Below, piece after piece: positions 18,704 to 28,416 of a stretch of 64,000 nt of DNA. This DNA comes from Segatella baroniae DSM 16972 = JCM 13447 (GTDB lineage: Bacteria; Bacteroidota; Bacteroidia; Bacteroidales; Bacteroidaceae): contig NZ_AUFQ01000001.1 in NCBI RefSeq assembly GCF_000426585.1, positions 248,001-312,000 on the forward strand. The letters run 5' to 3'. Position 1 is the stretch's first letter. The number at the start of each line of letters is the position of its first letter. The notes below the pieces were generated by a model. It saw only the letters and a program-made list of their open reading frames with translations. It was not told where the DNA came from and did not search any database. A program made the position numbers and the translations under genes.

Positions 18704-19276
18704 TTAAGGCTCGTAGCATTCGCCATCAACAAACGGACTGTCCAGGTCTTTCAGCAACGGATGGTGCCTGTCTTTCTCTGAAAGAACGACCTTGTCGGCA
18801 GGTATCCGCCAATCAATGGCCAGCTGCGGGTCGTCAAAGGCCAAGGCCCCTTCGGCTTCGGGATGATAGAAATTGTCACACTTATACTGGAAAACGGCCG
18901 TCTCGCTCAACACGGAAAAGCCGTGGGCAAAGCCGCGGGGGATGAAAAACTGCCGATGGTTGGCTTCCGTCATCTCGCAACCTACCCACTGTCCGTAGGT
19001 GGGCGAGCCTCTGCGAATGTCCACCGCCACGTCGAGCACCGCGCCACGAATCACCCTGACCAACTTGCTTTGCGCGTAAGGAGGCCGTTGGAAGTGCAGG
19101 CCTCGCACGACACCATAGCTCGACCGGCTCTCATTGTCCTGACAAAACGTGATTGTCCGTACCTGCTTGTCGAAATCCCGTTGCGAGTATGACTCGAAAA
19201 AGTAGCCTCTGGCGTCCTGGAACAGGCGCGGTTCCAAGACAAAGACTCCCTTGATTCTTGTTTCTATTACGTTCAT
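18704..19276 (-). CDS. rfbC: dTDP-4-dehydrorhamnose 3,5-epimerase
   Basis: A 190-residue protein starting M-N-V-I-E-T at 19276. An upstream extension to 19417 covers the promoter and is rejected. RmlC cupin features are present: G-Y-F-F-E-S-Y, R-G-L-H-F-Q (catalytic His), D-V-A-V-D-I-R-R-G-S-P-T-Y-G, F-I-P-R-G-F-A-H-G-F, and Tyr/Cys-Asp in Y-K-C-D-N-F-Y. It performs the double epimerisation in dTDP-rhamnose synthesis. rfbA, rfbB and rfbD are not in the window, so the gene is isolated here. Confidence 0.95.
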   Translation of the reverse strand: MNVIETRIKGVFVLEPRLFQDARGYFFESYSQRDFDKQVRTITFCQDNESRSSYGVVRGLHFQRPPYAQSKLVRVIRGAVLDVAVDIRRGSPTYGQWVGCEMTEANHRQFFIPRGFAHGFSVLSETAVFQYKCDNFYHPEAEGALAFDDPQLAIDWRIPADKVVLSEKDRHHPLLKDLDSPFVDGECYEP

Positions 19277-19296
19277 GATTCCATCTTGTTGCCCGA

Positions 19297-19304
19297 CAAA
19301 GGTA
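19297..19304 (-). promoter_or_regulatory. -7 element TACCTTTG for rfbC, leftward
   Basis: Fits TAnnTTTG, ending about 20 bp before the rfbC ATG. A TTTG occurs at 19328-19331 with a 23-bp spacer, longer than usual, so the -33 element is doubtful. Confidence 0.55.
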
Positions 19305-19390
19305 GCACATATATGCGACAGAGACGACAAAGTGGCCCGGAAATACGGATTTAGGCCGCATGATATAATCGATGAATGGAAATTAATCGC

Positions 19391-19398
19391 TAATTTTG
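19391..19398 (+). promoter_or_regulatory. -7 element TAATTTTG for the FAD/Fe-S dehydrogenase gene
   Basis: Fits TAnnTTTG about 40 bp before the ATG at 19438, which is preceded by AGAGGGG as ribosome-binding site. No clear -33 element. Confidence 0.5.
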
Positions 19399-19437
19399 CA
19401 ATATATATAATGTACAAACATATTTAGAGGGGACGCT

Positions 19438-22431
19438 ATGGAGCCGCTACGCTATGATCTATTCTTGACAGATGTTCGCCGATTCGTGGACGAACAGCAA
19501 ATCTACACCGATGAACTAAGGACGCTTGCCTGGGGAACCGACGCCGGTTTCTACCGCTTGGTTCCGAAAATCGTCATCCGGTCGGACGGCGAACGACAAG
19601 TGTCACGAATCCTGCAAGCCTGCGACAAACACAACATTCCTTATACTTTTCGCGCGGCCGGCACATCCCTTTCCGGACAGAGCATAAGCGATTCGGTCCT
19701 CATCGTGGCGGGCAAGCATTGGGAACGACACGAGCTGCTGGATGACGGTCAAGCCATCAGGTTGCAACCGGGCGTCGTCGGTGGCAAGGTCAACCAGATT
19801 CTGAAGCCGCTCGGCAGAGTCTTCCCGCCCGACCCGGCGTCGGTCGGCAGTGCCATGGTCGGCGGAATCGTGAGCAACAACGCCTCGGGCATGAACTGTG
19901 GCGTGCATGCCAACAGCGACCGCATGCTTGTCAGCGCCCGACTCATCCTGGCCGACGGCACAATCGTCGACACCGGCAGCGAGGAAAGCAAAGAGGCTTT
20001 CAGAAAATCGCACCCCCGATTCATTCAACAAATCGAACAGCTGCGCGACAAGGTCAGGGCCAACAAGCCCCTCGCCGACCGCATTCGCTACAAATACAGT
20101 ATCAAGAACGTCACGGGACTCAACCTGCGCCCGCTCATCGCCTACGACGACCCGTTCGACATCATGGCGCACAGCATGGTTGGCTCAGAAGGTACGCTGG
20201 CATTCCTGGCCGAAGTGACGATGAAGACGCTCAAGGACTATCCCTTCAAGGCGTCGGCCATGGTCTATTTCAAGTCGATGAAGGAAAGCTGCGAGGCCAT
20301 TGTCAAACTGAAAGAACTCATTTCAGGCGACCAAGACTTGGCCATGAGCGCGGAAAACCTCATGGTGAAGAGTGCCGAAACGCTCGACTACAAGTCGCTC
20401 AGTGCCGTGAACGACCCTGTTTCCCTGCAATATCGGGAGGATGTAGACGCCGGCAGGATCGCCGGCGTCATGCCCGGCAACCATCAAGGGCTAACCGCCG
20501 TGCTCACCGAGACGAAAGCCGTCTCGCACGAAGCGCTGCAGAAAAATGTCGATACGATACTCGACGTGTTGCAATCGTTCGACCTCTACCGTCCGGCCAC
20601 ATTCACGGAAGACCCCGAAGTCTACAACCGATATTGGGCCATTCGGTCGGGCATCTTCCCTTCGGTCGGCGGAACCCGCCCCATAGGCACCTCCTGCCTG
20701 ATAGAGGATGTGGCTTTCCACATAGAAGACTTGCCCGAGGCGACCGTCAAGTTGCAGAAACTCATCGCCAACCATGGCTATGACGACGCCTGCATCTATG
20801 GCCACGCCTTTGCGGGAAACTACCATTTCATCCTGAACCAAAGCTTCAAGAGCGACATGGAGGTCAAACGCTACGAGAAAATGATGCACGACGTGACCGA
20901 ACTTGTCGTCAAGGAGTTTGACGGTTCGCTGAAAGCCGAGCATGGAACGGGGCGCAACATGGCGCCTTTCGTGCGCTATGAGTGGGGTGCGGAAGCCTTC
21001 GAGGTGATGAAGGAGCTGAAAGCCATCTTCGATCCGAAGGGCTTGCTCAACCCGGGCGTCATCTTCAACGACGACCCCGGTTGCTTCACGCAGAACCTGA
21101 AAGACCTGCCCGAGCTGCGTTTCCCCTACGAGAAGATTCCCGATGGCGAACGCTATCTGACATTGGAGCAGGGCAAATCGTCGACACAGGCCATGATCCA
21201 AGGCGTGAAGGACGCCAACAAATGTATCGAATGCGGCTTCTGCGAAGTGAACTGCGTGTCTTGCGGACTCACGTTGTCCTCTCGCATGCGCATCGCTATC
21301 CAGCGGGAAATCAGCCATTTGGAGCAAACGGGAGAGAATCCCATGCTCCTGCGAAAGCTGCGGGAGCAATATCGCTACCAAGGCGACCAGACCTGCGCTT
21401 CCGACGGGCTGTGCGCCACCAGCTGTCCCATGAAGATCAACACGGGAAACCTCACCCATCTCATCCGCCAAATCAACATGCTCGACAATCGCGTGGGCTA
21501 CAAGGTGGGGGAATTGGGTGCCAACCATATGGCCGGAATCAAGCGCGGGCTGCGCGGCGTGCTCGACTTGGCCCACCTGGGCCACAGCATTCTGGGCGAC
21601 AAGCTGATGACGGTTCTGACGGAACAGTTCCACAAAGCCGGCATGCCCCTATGGACGGTGGCCATGCCCCGCCCAACGCGTCAGCCACAACGCCCCAAGA
21701 ATCAACTGAAAGCCGGCGGCGAGCGGCTGAAAGTGGTCTACTTCCCCAGCTGCATCAACCAAACGATGGGACTGAGCAAAGGTGCGCCTGTGAAGAAGAC
21801 GGTCGTCGACGAGATGACAAGCCTCATGAACAAGGCCGGTTATGAAGTCGTCTTCCCCGAAGGGATGCACCACATGTGCTGCGGACAGATTTGGGAGAGC
21901 AAAGGAATGATGGACATTGCCGACCGAAAGAGTGCCGAATTGGAGGCAGCCTTGTGGAAAGCGAGCGAAGAAGGACGCTATCCTGTGGTGTGCGACCAAA
22001 GCCCTTGCCTGCACCGCATGCGCAAGGTCTTCACGAAAATGAAGCTCTACGAGCCTGTCGAGTTCATCATGACCTATCTGAAAGACCGCCTCGTCTTCCA
22101 TCCCACCCACAAGCGGATTGCCATCCACGTCACTTGCTCCACGCGAGAGATGGGCTTGACCGACCGGATGATCGAGCTGGCAAGCCTCTGTTCCGACCAT
22201 GTGTTGGTCCCCGAAGGCGTCGGCTGCTGCGCCTTTGCGGGCGACAAAGGTTTCACGCACCCTGAGCTGAACCGATACGCGCTCCGCAAACTGCGCCCGC
22301 AGATAGAGAACGCCGACATAGAAGTGGGCTATTCCAACAGCCGCACCTGCGAGATTGGCCTGCAAAGCAACGCGGGCATACCCTATTTGAACATTGCCTA
22401 CCTGGTCAATGAAACAACTGAAGCCAAATGA
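19438..22431 (+). CDS. FAD-binding and Fe-S-binding oxidoreductase, D-lactate/glycolate dehydrogenase type
   Basis: A 997-residue fusion. Residues about 40-530 are an FAD-binding type-4 plus FAD-oxidase C domain (Y-T-F-R-A-A-G-T-S-L-S-G-Q-S, then P-D-P-A-S-V-G-S-A-M-V-G-G). Then come ferredoxin-like clusters C-I-E-C-G-F-C-E-V-N-C and C-A-S-D-G-L-C-A-T-S-C-P (about 600-670). A C-terminal CCG-domain pair follows (H-M-C-C-G-Q and G-V-G-C-C-A-F-A-G-D-K-G). It resembles GlcD-GlcF or Dld-II fusions that oxidise 2-hydroxy acids and pass electrons to the quinone pool or another acceptor. Substrate is most likely D-lactate, by inference. The stop overlaps the mutS2 start (ATGA). Confidence 0.9.
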   Translation: MEPLRYDLFLTDVRRFVDEQQIYTDELRTLAWGTDAGFYRLVPKIVIRSDGERQVSRILQACDKHNIPYTFRAAGTSLSGQSISDSVLIVAGKHWERHELLDDGQAIRLQPGVVGGKVNQILKPLGRVFPPDPASVGSAMVGGIVSNNASGMNCGVHANSDRMLVSARLILADGTIVDTGSEESKEAFRKSHPRFIQQIEQLRDKVRANKPLADRIRYKYSIKNVTGLNLRPLIAYDDPFDIMAHSMVGSEGTLAFLAEVTMKTLKDYPFKASAMVYFKSMKESCEAIVKLKELISGDQDLAMSAENLMVKSAETLDYKSLSAVNDPVSLQYREDVDAGRIAGVMPGNHQGLTAVLTETKAVSHEALQKNVDTILDVLQSFDLYRPATFTEDPEVYNRYWAIRSGIFPSVGGTRPIGTSCLIEDVAFHIEDLPEATVKLQKLIANHGYDDACIYGHAFAGNYHFILNQSFKSDMEVKRYEKMMHDVTELVVKEFDGSLKAEHGTGRNMAPFVRYEWGAEAFEVMKELKAIFDPKGLLNPGVIFNDDPGCFTQNLKDLPELRFPYEKIPDGERYLTLEQGKSSTQAMIQGVKDANKCIECGFCEVNCVSCGLTLSSRMRIAIQREISHLEQTGENPMLLRKLREQYRYQGDQTCASDGLCATSCPMKINTGNLTHLIRQINMLDNRVGYKVGELGANHMAGIKRGLRGVLDLAHLGHSILGDKLMTVLTEQFHKAGMPLWTVAMPRPTRQPQRPKNQLKAGGERLKVVYFPSCINQTMGLSKGAPVKKTVVDEMTSLMNKAGYEVVFPEGMHHMCCGQIWESKGMMDIADRKSAELEAALWKASEEGRYPVVCDQSPCLHRMRKVFTKMKLYEPVEFIMTYLKDRLVFHPTHKRIAIHVTCSTREMGLTDRMIELASLCSDHVLVPEGVGCCAFAGDKGFTHPELNRYALRKLRPQIENADIEVGYSNSRTCEIGLQSNAGIPYLNIAYLVNETTEAK

Positions 22432-24959
22432 TTTACCCAGATAATTTTGAAACAAAGGTCGGATTTGACGAAATCCGCAGGACTATCAAAGGACGTTGCC
22501 TGTCGACTCTCGGCAAAGAGATGGTGGACAACATGTCCTTCTCGACCGACGCCGACGCCATCAACACCCAAATGGCGGAAATCAGAGAGTTCAGACGCAT
22601 CATCGAGAAGCAGGAAGACTTCCCGTTGGACAACTTCCACGACGTTCGGGAGGCGCTCAAGCGGGTCAGAATCGTCAATACACACTTGGAAGAGAGTGAG
22701 CTTTTCGACTTGCGGCGGTCACTCGACACGCTCCATCGCATCAAGAGATTTCTCATTCCGCCGACTGCGGATGAGCAACCCGCCTATCCCACGCTGGCTC
22801 TGCTGGCCGAAGAGGTGACGACTTACCCGACCGTCATCCAGCGCATCGACCAGATTCTCGACAAGTTCGGCCACATCCGCGACACGGCTTCGCCCGCCCT
22901 GCACGACATCCGCAGGGAACTGGCGCGCATGGAGGGCAGCATTTCGCGCACGCTCAACAGCATTCTGCGCGCCGCGCAGAGCGAAGGACTGGTGGACAAG
23001 GACGTGACGCCAACGCTGCGAGACGGCCGTCTCGTCATTCCGGTTGCGCCCGCACTGAAAAGAAGGATACAGGGTATCGTCCACGATGAGAGCGCAACGG
23101 GCCGAACGGTCTACATCGAGCCGACGGAAGTGGTCGAAGCCAACAACAAAATCAGGGAGTTGGAGAGCGACGAACGGCAGGAAATCATCAGAATCCTGAC
23201 CGACATCAGCAACAAGATTCGGCCGGAAGCTCCCGAAATGCTGCGTTCCTACGTGCTGATGGCCCACATCGACTTCATACAGGCCAAGGCTCATATGGCC
23301 ATCGGCATGCAGGCTTTCGAGCCGAAGGCCGAGGACGTGCCGCACATCGACTGGATTCGCGCCCGCCATCCCATCCTGGCAAGGACCAAGGAAGTCGTAC
23401 CGCTCGACATAACGCTGACCGCCGACAAGCACATCCTCATCATTTCCGGGCCCAACGCCGGGGGCAAGTCCGTGTGTCTGAAGACCGTCGGTCTGCTGCA
23501 ATACATGCTTCAGATGGGGGTCAGCATACCCTTGGGCGACCGTTCGACGGTGGGCGTCTTCCAAAACATCATGATCGACATCGGCGATGAGCAGAGTCTG
23601 GAGAACGACTTGAGCACTTACTCCAGCCACTTGCTCAACATGAAAAACATGATGAAGGCCGCCAACGACCGAACCCTCATCCTTATCGACGAGTTCGGTA
23701 CGGGAACGGAGCCGCAGATAGGCGGCGCCATCGCCGAGAGTGTGCTGGGACAATTCTGCAAAAGACAGGCTTTCGGCGTCATTACGACCCACTATCAGAA
23801 CCTGAAACACTTCGCCGACAGCCATGAAGGCGTAGCCAATGGCGCCATGCTCTACGACCGCCACGAAATGCGGCCGCTCTTCCAGCTGGCCATCGGCCGC
23901 CCCGGCAGCAGTTTCGCCATCGAGATCGCACGGAAAATAGGGCTTCCCGAAGAGGTGATCGACGAGGCTTCGGAAATCGTGGGCAGCGACTACATCCAAA
24001 GCGACAAGTATCTGCAAGACATCGTGCGCGACAAACGCTACTGGGAAAACAAGCGACAGAGCATTCACCAGCGTGAAAAGGACATGGAAAAGACCATCGC
24101 ACGCTATGAAGAAGAAATCGAAGCACTGGAGAAAAGTCGAAAGGAGGTCATGCAGAAAGCCCGCCAGCAGGCTGAGGAATTGTTGAAAGAAAGCAACAAG
24201 CGCATTGAAAACACGATACGCGAAATCAGGGAACACCAGGCCGAAAAGGAGGAAACGCGCAAGATTCGACAAGAGTTGAAGGCGTTTGAGGAGAACATTC
24301 GCAGCGAAGAAGCGCAGAAGGAAAACGACGAAGCCATCGCACGGAAGATCGAACAAATCAAGCAACGGCGGGAACGGAGTGCCAATCGCAAGAAAAACAA
24401 GGCCAACTTGGAAGCACAAGCAGCCGAAGCCATCAGGAAAAACGCCAATCTGCGCCATGGAAGCCTACAGGACAGACCGCTGCAAGCTGGCGACATGGTC
24501 AGAATCAAGGGGCTGCAGACCGTCGGAACCATTGAGAGCATTGACGGAAAGATGGCCAGCGTCATTTTCGGAGACATGCGCACGAAGATGAAAACAGAGC
24601 GGTTGGAGCCAGCCGACACACCCAAGGCGGAAGAATCGACGACGGGACGACTGCCGAACCTGGCTTCTTATCAGATAAGCCGCACCACCCGCGACACGAT
24701 CGACGCCCACAAGAACAACTTCCATCAAGACTTGGACGTCAGAGGCATGCGTGGTGACGAGGCGTTGAATGCCGTACAATATTTCATCGACGACGCCATC
24801 CTCGTGGGAATGCAGCAAGTCAGAATCCTACATGGCAAAGGCAACGGCATTCTTCGCCAGCTCATCCGGCAGTATCTGTCCACAGTTCCCAACGTGACGC
24901 ACTTCCGCGACGAGCATGTACAATTCGGCGGAGCCGGAATTACAGTCGTCGAACTGTAA
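22428..24959 (+). CDS. mutS2: MutS2-type DNA-binding ATPase with Smr domain
   Basis: An 843-residue protein. MutS core and lever helices lead to the ATPase with Walker A S-G-P-N-A-G-G-K-S (about 340-350), D-E-F-G-T-G-T-E-P as Walker B/ABC signature region, and T-T-H-Y. A long charged coiled coil occupies about 530-690. The C-terminal Smr domain has L-D-V-R-G-M-R-G and I-L-H-G-K-G-N-G-I-L-R. It lacks the MutS mismatch-recognition domain, so it is not a mismatch repair MutS. Family roles are suppression of recombination or ribosome-collision rescue. The start overlaps the upstream stop by 4 bp, hence co-transcription. Confidence 0.95.
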   Translation: MIYPDNFETKVGFDEIRRTIKGRCLSTLGKEMVDNMSFSTDADAINTQMAEIREFRRIIEKQEDFPLDNFHDVREALKRVRIVNTHLEESELFDLRRSLDTLHRIKRFLIPPTADEQPAYPTLALLAEEVTTYPTVIQRIDQILDKFGHIRDTASPALHDIRRELARMEGSISRTLNSILRAAQSEGLVDKDVTPTLRDGRLVIPVAPALKRRIQGIVHDESATGRTVYIEPTEVVEANNKIRELESDERQEIIRILTDISNKIRPEAPEMLRSYVLMAHIDFIQAKAHMAIGMQAFEPKAEDVPHIDWIRARHPILARTKEVVPLDITLTADKHILIISGPNAGGKSVCLKTVGLLQYMLQMGVSIPLGDRSTVGVFQNIMIDIGDEQSLENDLSTYSSHLLNMKNMMKAANDRTLILIDEFGTGTEPQIGGAIAESVLGQFCKRQAFGVITTHYQNLKHFADSHEGVANGAMLYDRHEMRPLFQLAIGRPGSSFAIEIARKIGLPEEVIDEASEIVGSDYIQSDKYLQDIVRDKRYWENKRQSIHQREKDMEKTIARYEEEIEALEKSRKEVMQKARQQAEELLKESNKRIENTIREIREHQAEKEETRKIRQELKAFEENIRSEEAQKENDEAIARKIEQIKQRRERSANRKKNKANLEAQAAEAIRKNANLRHGSLQDRPLQAGDMVRIKGLQTVGTIESIDGKMASVIFGDMRTKMKTERLEPADTPKAEESTTGRLPNLASYQISRTTRDTIDAHKNNFHQDLDVRGMRGDEALNAVQYFIDDAILVGMQQVRILHGKGNGILRQLIRQYLSTVPNVTHFRDEHVQFGGAGITVVEL

Positions 24960-24967
24960 CTCCGGCT
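24932..24967. other. Hairpin spanning the mutS2 stop codon
   Basis: AGCCGGA (24932-24938) pairs with TCCGGCT (24961-24967) and TTACAG with CTGTAA inside it. It sits between convergent mutS2 and mfd and may limit read-through. No T-tract, so termination is unproven. Confidence 0.4.
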
Positions 24968-24990
24968 CTCCATCGGCTCGCCAAACAGGG

Positions 24991-27900
24991 CTAAGCCAAG
25001 ATTTCTTTCAGCAGGCGAACGGCCTCCTCGACCGACGGCACATCCTTGATGTGCATCAGGCGACGTCCCTTCACTTCCTTCAAGTCGCAGCGACGGGGGT
25101 TGCTTGCGATGAAATCCAGTATCTTGTCAAAGCTCTTGCTCTTGTAATAGGCACTCAAGGGATTGCTGACGAACTGCAAGTTGAGCATTCCATTGCGGAA
25201 CATTATCTTCTCGCAACCCAGTCGTTTGCCCAGCCGTCGCAAGAGAACCACCTGCATCAGTTCCTCTCCCGCATGGGGAATGGGGCCGAAACGGTCGAGC
25301 AACCGCTGCCGATAGGCCTGCAACTCCGTGTCGTCCGTTATATTGTCCAGCTCGCGATAGAGCAGCATGCGCTCACTGCTTCCCGGCACATAAGTGTCGG
25401 GAAAGTACATTTCCAAGTCGCTTTCGATGGCGCAGTCCTCCACAAACTCATCGCCGCTGACGTCATTTCCGGCAGCCATCTCCTCGGCATAGATGTCCTG
25501 GAACTCATCGTTCTTCAGTTCGGTGACGGCCTGGTTGAGTATCTTCTGATAGGTCTCGTAGCCCAAATCCTCCATGAAACCGCTCTGTTCGGCACCCAAC
25601 AGATTGCCTGCGCCACGGATATCCAGGTCTTGCATGGCCAGGTTGAAGCCACTTCCCAACTCAGAAAAGTTCTCCAAAGCCTCCAGACGACGGCGCGCCT
25701 CGGGCGTGAGCACGCTCTTGGGCGGCGACAGCAGATAGCAGAAAGCCTTCCGGTTGCTGCGCCCCACCCGACCACGCATCTGATGCAGGTCGGACAATCC
25801 GAAGCGGTGGGCGTCGTTGATGATGATGGTGTTGGCATTGCTGATGTCTATTCCGTTTTCAACGATGGACGTTGACAGAAGTACGTCGTAGTCGTAGTTC
25901 ATGAAACCGACCACGATTTTCTCCAAATCGTCGGGCTTCATCTGCCCATGTCCGATGGCAATGCGGCAGTCGGGCACATGTTTCTTGATGAGTGAAGCAA
26001 TCTCTGGCAGGTTGCTGATGCGGTCGTTGATGAAGTAAACCTGACCGTTGCGACTCATCTCGAAGTTGATGGCGTCGGCAATCACCTCGTGTCCATAGGT
26101 CGCCAGCTCCGTATGGATGGGATGACGGTTGGGCGGCGGCGTGCGGATGATACTCATGTCGCGCGCCCCCATCAGCGAGAATTGCAGTGTTCGTGGAATC
26201 GGCGTGGCCGACATGGTGAGCGTATCGACATTGGTCTTGAGCTTTCGCAGCCTTTCCTTGGTGCTCACGCCGAACTTCTGTTCCTCGTCAATGACGAGCA
26301 AGCCCAGGTCGTGCCACTTCACCGACTTGCCAATCAGCTTGTGTGTGCCGATGATGATGTCGATGCGACCGGCCTCCAAATCGGCCAGGACATTCTTCGT
26401 ATCCTTGGCCGAACGCGCTCTCGACAGATAATCGACCCGCACCGGGAGATTCTTCAATCGGTCGCGGAAGGTCTGAAAATGCTGGAAAGCCAACACCGTC
26501 GTGGGCACCAGCACGGCCACCTGTTTGCTGTCGGCCGCCGCCTTGAAGGCCGCCCGTATCGCCACTTCGGTCTTGCCGAAGCCCACATCGCCACAAACCA
26601 GGCGGTCCATGGGCCGCTTGCTCTCCATATCGGCCTTCACTTCCTGCGTAGCTTTGTTCTGGTCGGGCGTGTCCTCATAGAGGAAACTGGCCTCCAACTC
26701 GTGCTGCATGTAGGAATCGGCACCGAAAGCGAAGCCCGTCTGATGGCGTCGCTGCGCGTACAACCTTATCAAATCGCGGGCAATATCCTTGATTCGCTTC
26801 TTCGTTTTCTCCTTCAGACGATCCCAGGCACCCGTTCCCAAGGTCGAAAGTCGGGGCGGTTCACCCGTATCTTGACGGCGATACTTGCTGATCTTGTAAA
26901 GCGAATGAATCGAAACATCCACCTTGTCATTGTTCTGATAGATGATTCGAATCATTTCCTGATAGCCCTGTTCACCGTCAGCCGACGGCTTGGGCAGCGG
27001 CACTCGCACGAGTCCTCCAAACTTGCCGATACCAAAATCGACGTGAACAAGGTAGTCGCCCGGCTCCATCTCCTGCAACTCCTTCAACGTGACGGCCATC
27101 TTGCCGGCCCGCGCTCCGTCCGATTTGAGGTTGTATTTGTGGAACCGGTCGAAGATTTGATGGTCGGTGAAATAGCATATCTTGGCCTCGTTGTCGACGA
27201 ATCCCTCGTGCAATGTCTTGTCGACAGGCTCGAAGTGAATGCCATAATGCCGCAGGGCTTCGCTTTCAAAGATGTCCTTCAAGCGTTGCTGCTGCTTCGC
27301 GCTGTCGGCCAACACATAGAGTTGATAGCCCCGCAGCTGGTAGTCGCCAAGCGTCTGTGCGAGCAAATCAAAATTCTTATGGAACAGAGGCTGCGGCGAC
27401 AGGTCGAAAGAAATGGACGCCGAAGCCTCTTCGCCAGGCATGCCAAGCGTTATCCGGCGGAACGCGGCCACGTCGTGGACAAAGCGCGAAGCCGTGCACA
27501 GCACGTTTTCCTTCTGCATGGAACGCATGATTTCCTGCCGTTCCATCTCCGTGGCGTCGGCCATCCGGTCGGCAAGAGCCTGCGAAGAGAAACCGTCGGC
27601 ATAGACCTGCCCGATGACATCATGCACAAAGGCAAAGTCCTTCATCACCAGGATGGCCGCAGCGGGCAGGAAACTCAAGAATGAAACCCGCTCACTGCCC
27701 AGCGACGCCAGTTCGGGAACGATTTCCACAGTGTCCTTTGCGCCCTTCGACAACTGGTCCTGCACCTCGAAAGTACGGATTGTGTCAATCTCATCGCCAA
27801 AGAAGTCGATGCGGAAAGGGTATTCGCAGGAGTAGGAAAAGACATCGAGAATGCTGCCACGGATGGCAAACTGGCCAGGCTCATACACGTAATCCGTCTC

Positions 27901-28416
27901 ATGAAAACCATAATCGCGCAGCGTATGGGCCACCTCCGTGATGTCGATTTGCATGCCGCGACGCAACGACAACCTGCGTTCGTCCATGAGTTTCTTCGAC
28001 ACCACCAGCTCTGCCAAGGCCTCCGGATGGGTCACAATAAACCGGGCAGAGGCAGCCATGGGCGTCGCGTCGTCCGCCAAGCGGCTCAACACCTCGGTAC
28101 GCAGTATCTCGTTGGCCGCATCCCGCTGCCCGTATTTCACGGCACGGCGGTAGGATGAAGGGAAGAAAAACACCTGGTCGCCGCCCAAAAGCTGCGTCAG
28201 GTCGTGATAGAAATAGCCCGCCTCGTCGGCATCGTTCAAGATAAAGACAAACGGGCGTGCAACGCGCTGGGCCAACGAAGCGAAAAACATGGACGCCGCC
28301 GAGCCCAACAGGCCCTGTAGAAATATGTTTCCGGAATCCTTCTTGTCCAACAAATGCAAAAGGGCCCCACTCTGTGGAGCCGCTGCGCAATGCTTCAGAA
28401 CGTCGTCAATCTTCAT
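24991..28416 (-). CDS. mfd: Transcription-repair coupling factor
   Basis: A 1141-residue protein, close to the usual length of about 1150. The N-terminal UvrB-like part includes R-G-S-I-L-D-V-F-S. The RNA polymerase-interacting domain has Y-L-V-H-V-D-F-G-I-G-K-F-G-G. The RecG-like translocase has Walker A G-D-V-G-F-G-K-T-E (about 607-615), Walker B-type D-E-E-Q-K-F-G, and S-A-T-P-I-P-R-T-L. The C-terminal TRCF domain follows R-G-A-G-N-L-L-G. Mfd removes stalled RNA polymerase and recruits UvrA. The ATG overlaps the stop of the upstream glycosyltransferase gene (ATGA), so the pair is one operon. Confidence 0.97.
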   Translation of the reverse strand: MKIDDVLKHCAAAPQSGALLHLLDKKDSGNIFLQGLLGSAASMFFASLAQRVARPFVFILNDADEAGYFYHDLTQLLGGDQVFFFPSSYRRAVKYGQRDAANEILRTEVLSRLADDATPMAASARFIVTHPEALAELVVSKKLMDERRLSLRRGMQIDITEVAHTLRDYGFHETDYVYEPGQFAIRGSILDVFSYSCEYPFRIDFFGDEIDTIRTFEVQDQLSKGAKDTVEIVPELASLGSERVSFLSFLPAAAILVMKDFAFVHDVIGQVYADGFSSQALADRMADATEMERQEIMRSMQKENVLCTASRFVHDVAAFRRITLGMPGEEASASISFDLSPQPLFHKNFDLLAQTLGDYQLRGYQLYVLADSAKQQQRLKDIFESEALRHYGIHFEPVDKTLHEGFVDNEAKICYFTDHQIFDRFHKYNLKSDGARAGKMAVTLKELQEMEPGDYLVHVDFGIGKFGGLVRVPLPKPSADGEQGYQEMIRIIYQNNDKVDVSIHSLYKISKYRRQDTGEPPRLSTLGTGAWDRLKEKTKKRIKDIARDLIRLYAQRRHQTGFAFGADSYMQHELEASFLYEDTPDQNKATQEVKADMESKRPMDRLVCGDVGFGKTEVAIRAAFKAAADSKQVAVLVPTTVLAFQHFQTFRDRLKNLPVRVDYLSRARSAKDTKNVLADLEAGRIDIIIGTHKLIGKSVKWHDLGLLVIDEEQKFGVSTKERLRKLKTNVDTLTMSATPIPRTLQFSLMGARDMSIIRTPPPNRHPIHTELATYGHEVIADAINFEMSRNGQVYFINDRISNLPEIASLIKKHVPDCRIAIGHGQMKPDDLEKIVVGFMNYDYDVLLSTSIVENGIDISNANTIIINDAHRFGLSDLHQMRGRVGRSNRKAFCYLLSPPKSVLTPEARRRLEALENFSELGSGFNLAMQDLDIRGAGNLLGAEQSGFMEDLGYETYQKILNQAVTELKNDEFQDIYAEEMAAGNDVSGDEFVEDCAIESDLEMYFPDTYVPGSSERMLLYRELDNITDDTELQAYRQRLLDRFGPIPHAGEELMQVVLLRRLGKRLGCEKIMFRNGMLNLQFVSNPLSAYYKSKSFDKILDFIASNPRRCDLKEVKGRRLMHIKDVPSVEEAVRLLKEILA

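Noticed and set aside
22719-24458. 579-residue open frame on the minus strand inside mutS2
   Set aside because: Mirror of a strongly supported gene; long antisense frames come from its codon bias and show no family motif.
26089-27684. 531-residue open frame on the plus strand inside mfd
   Set aside because: Fully inside mfd, no motif, no promoter or ribosome-binding site.
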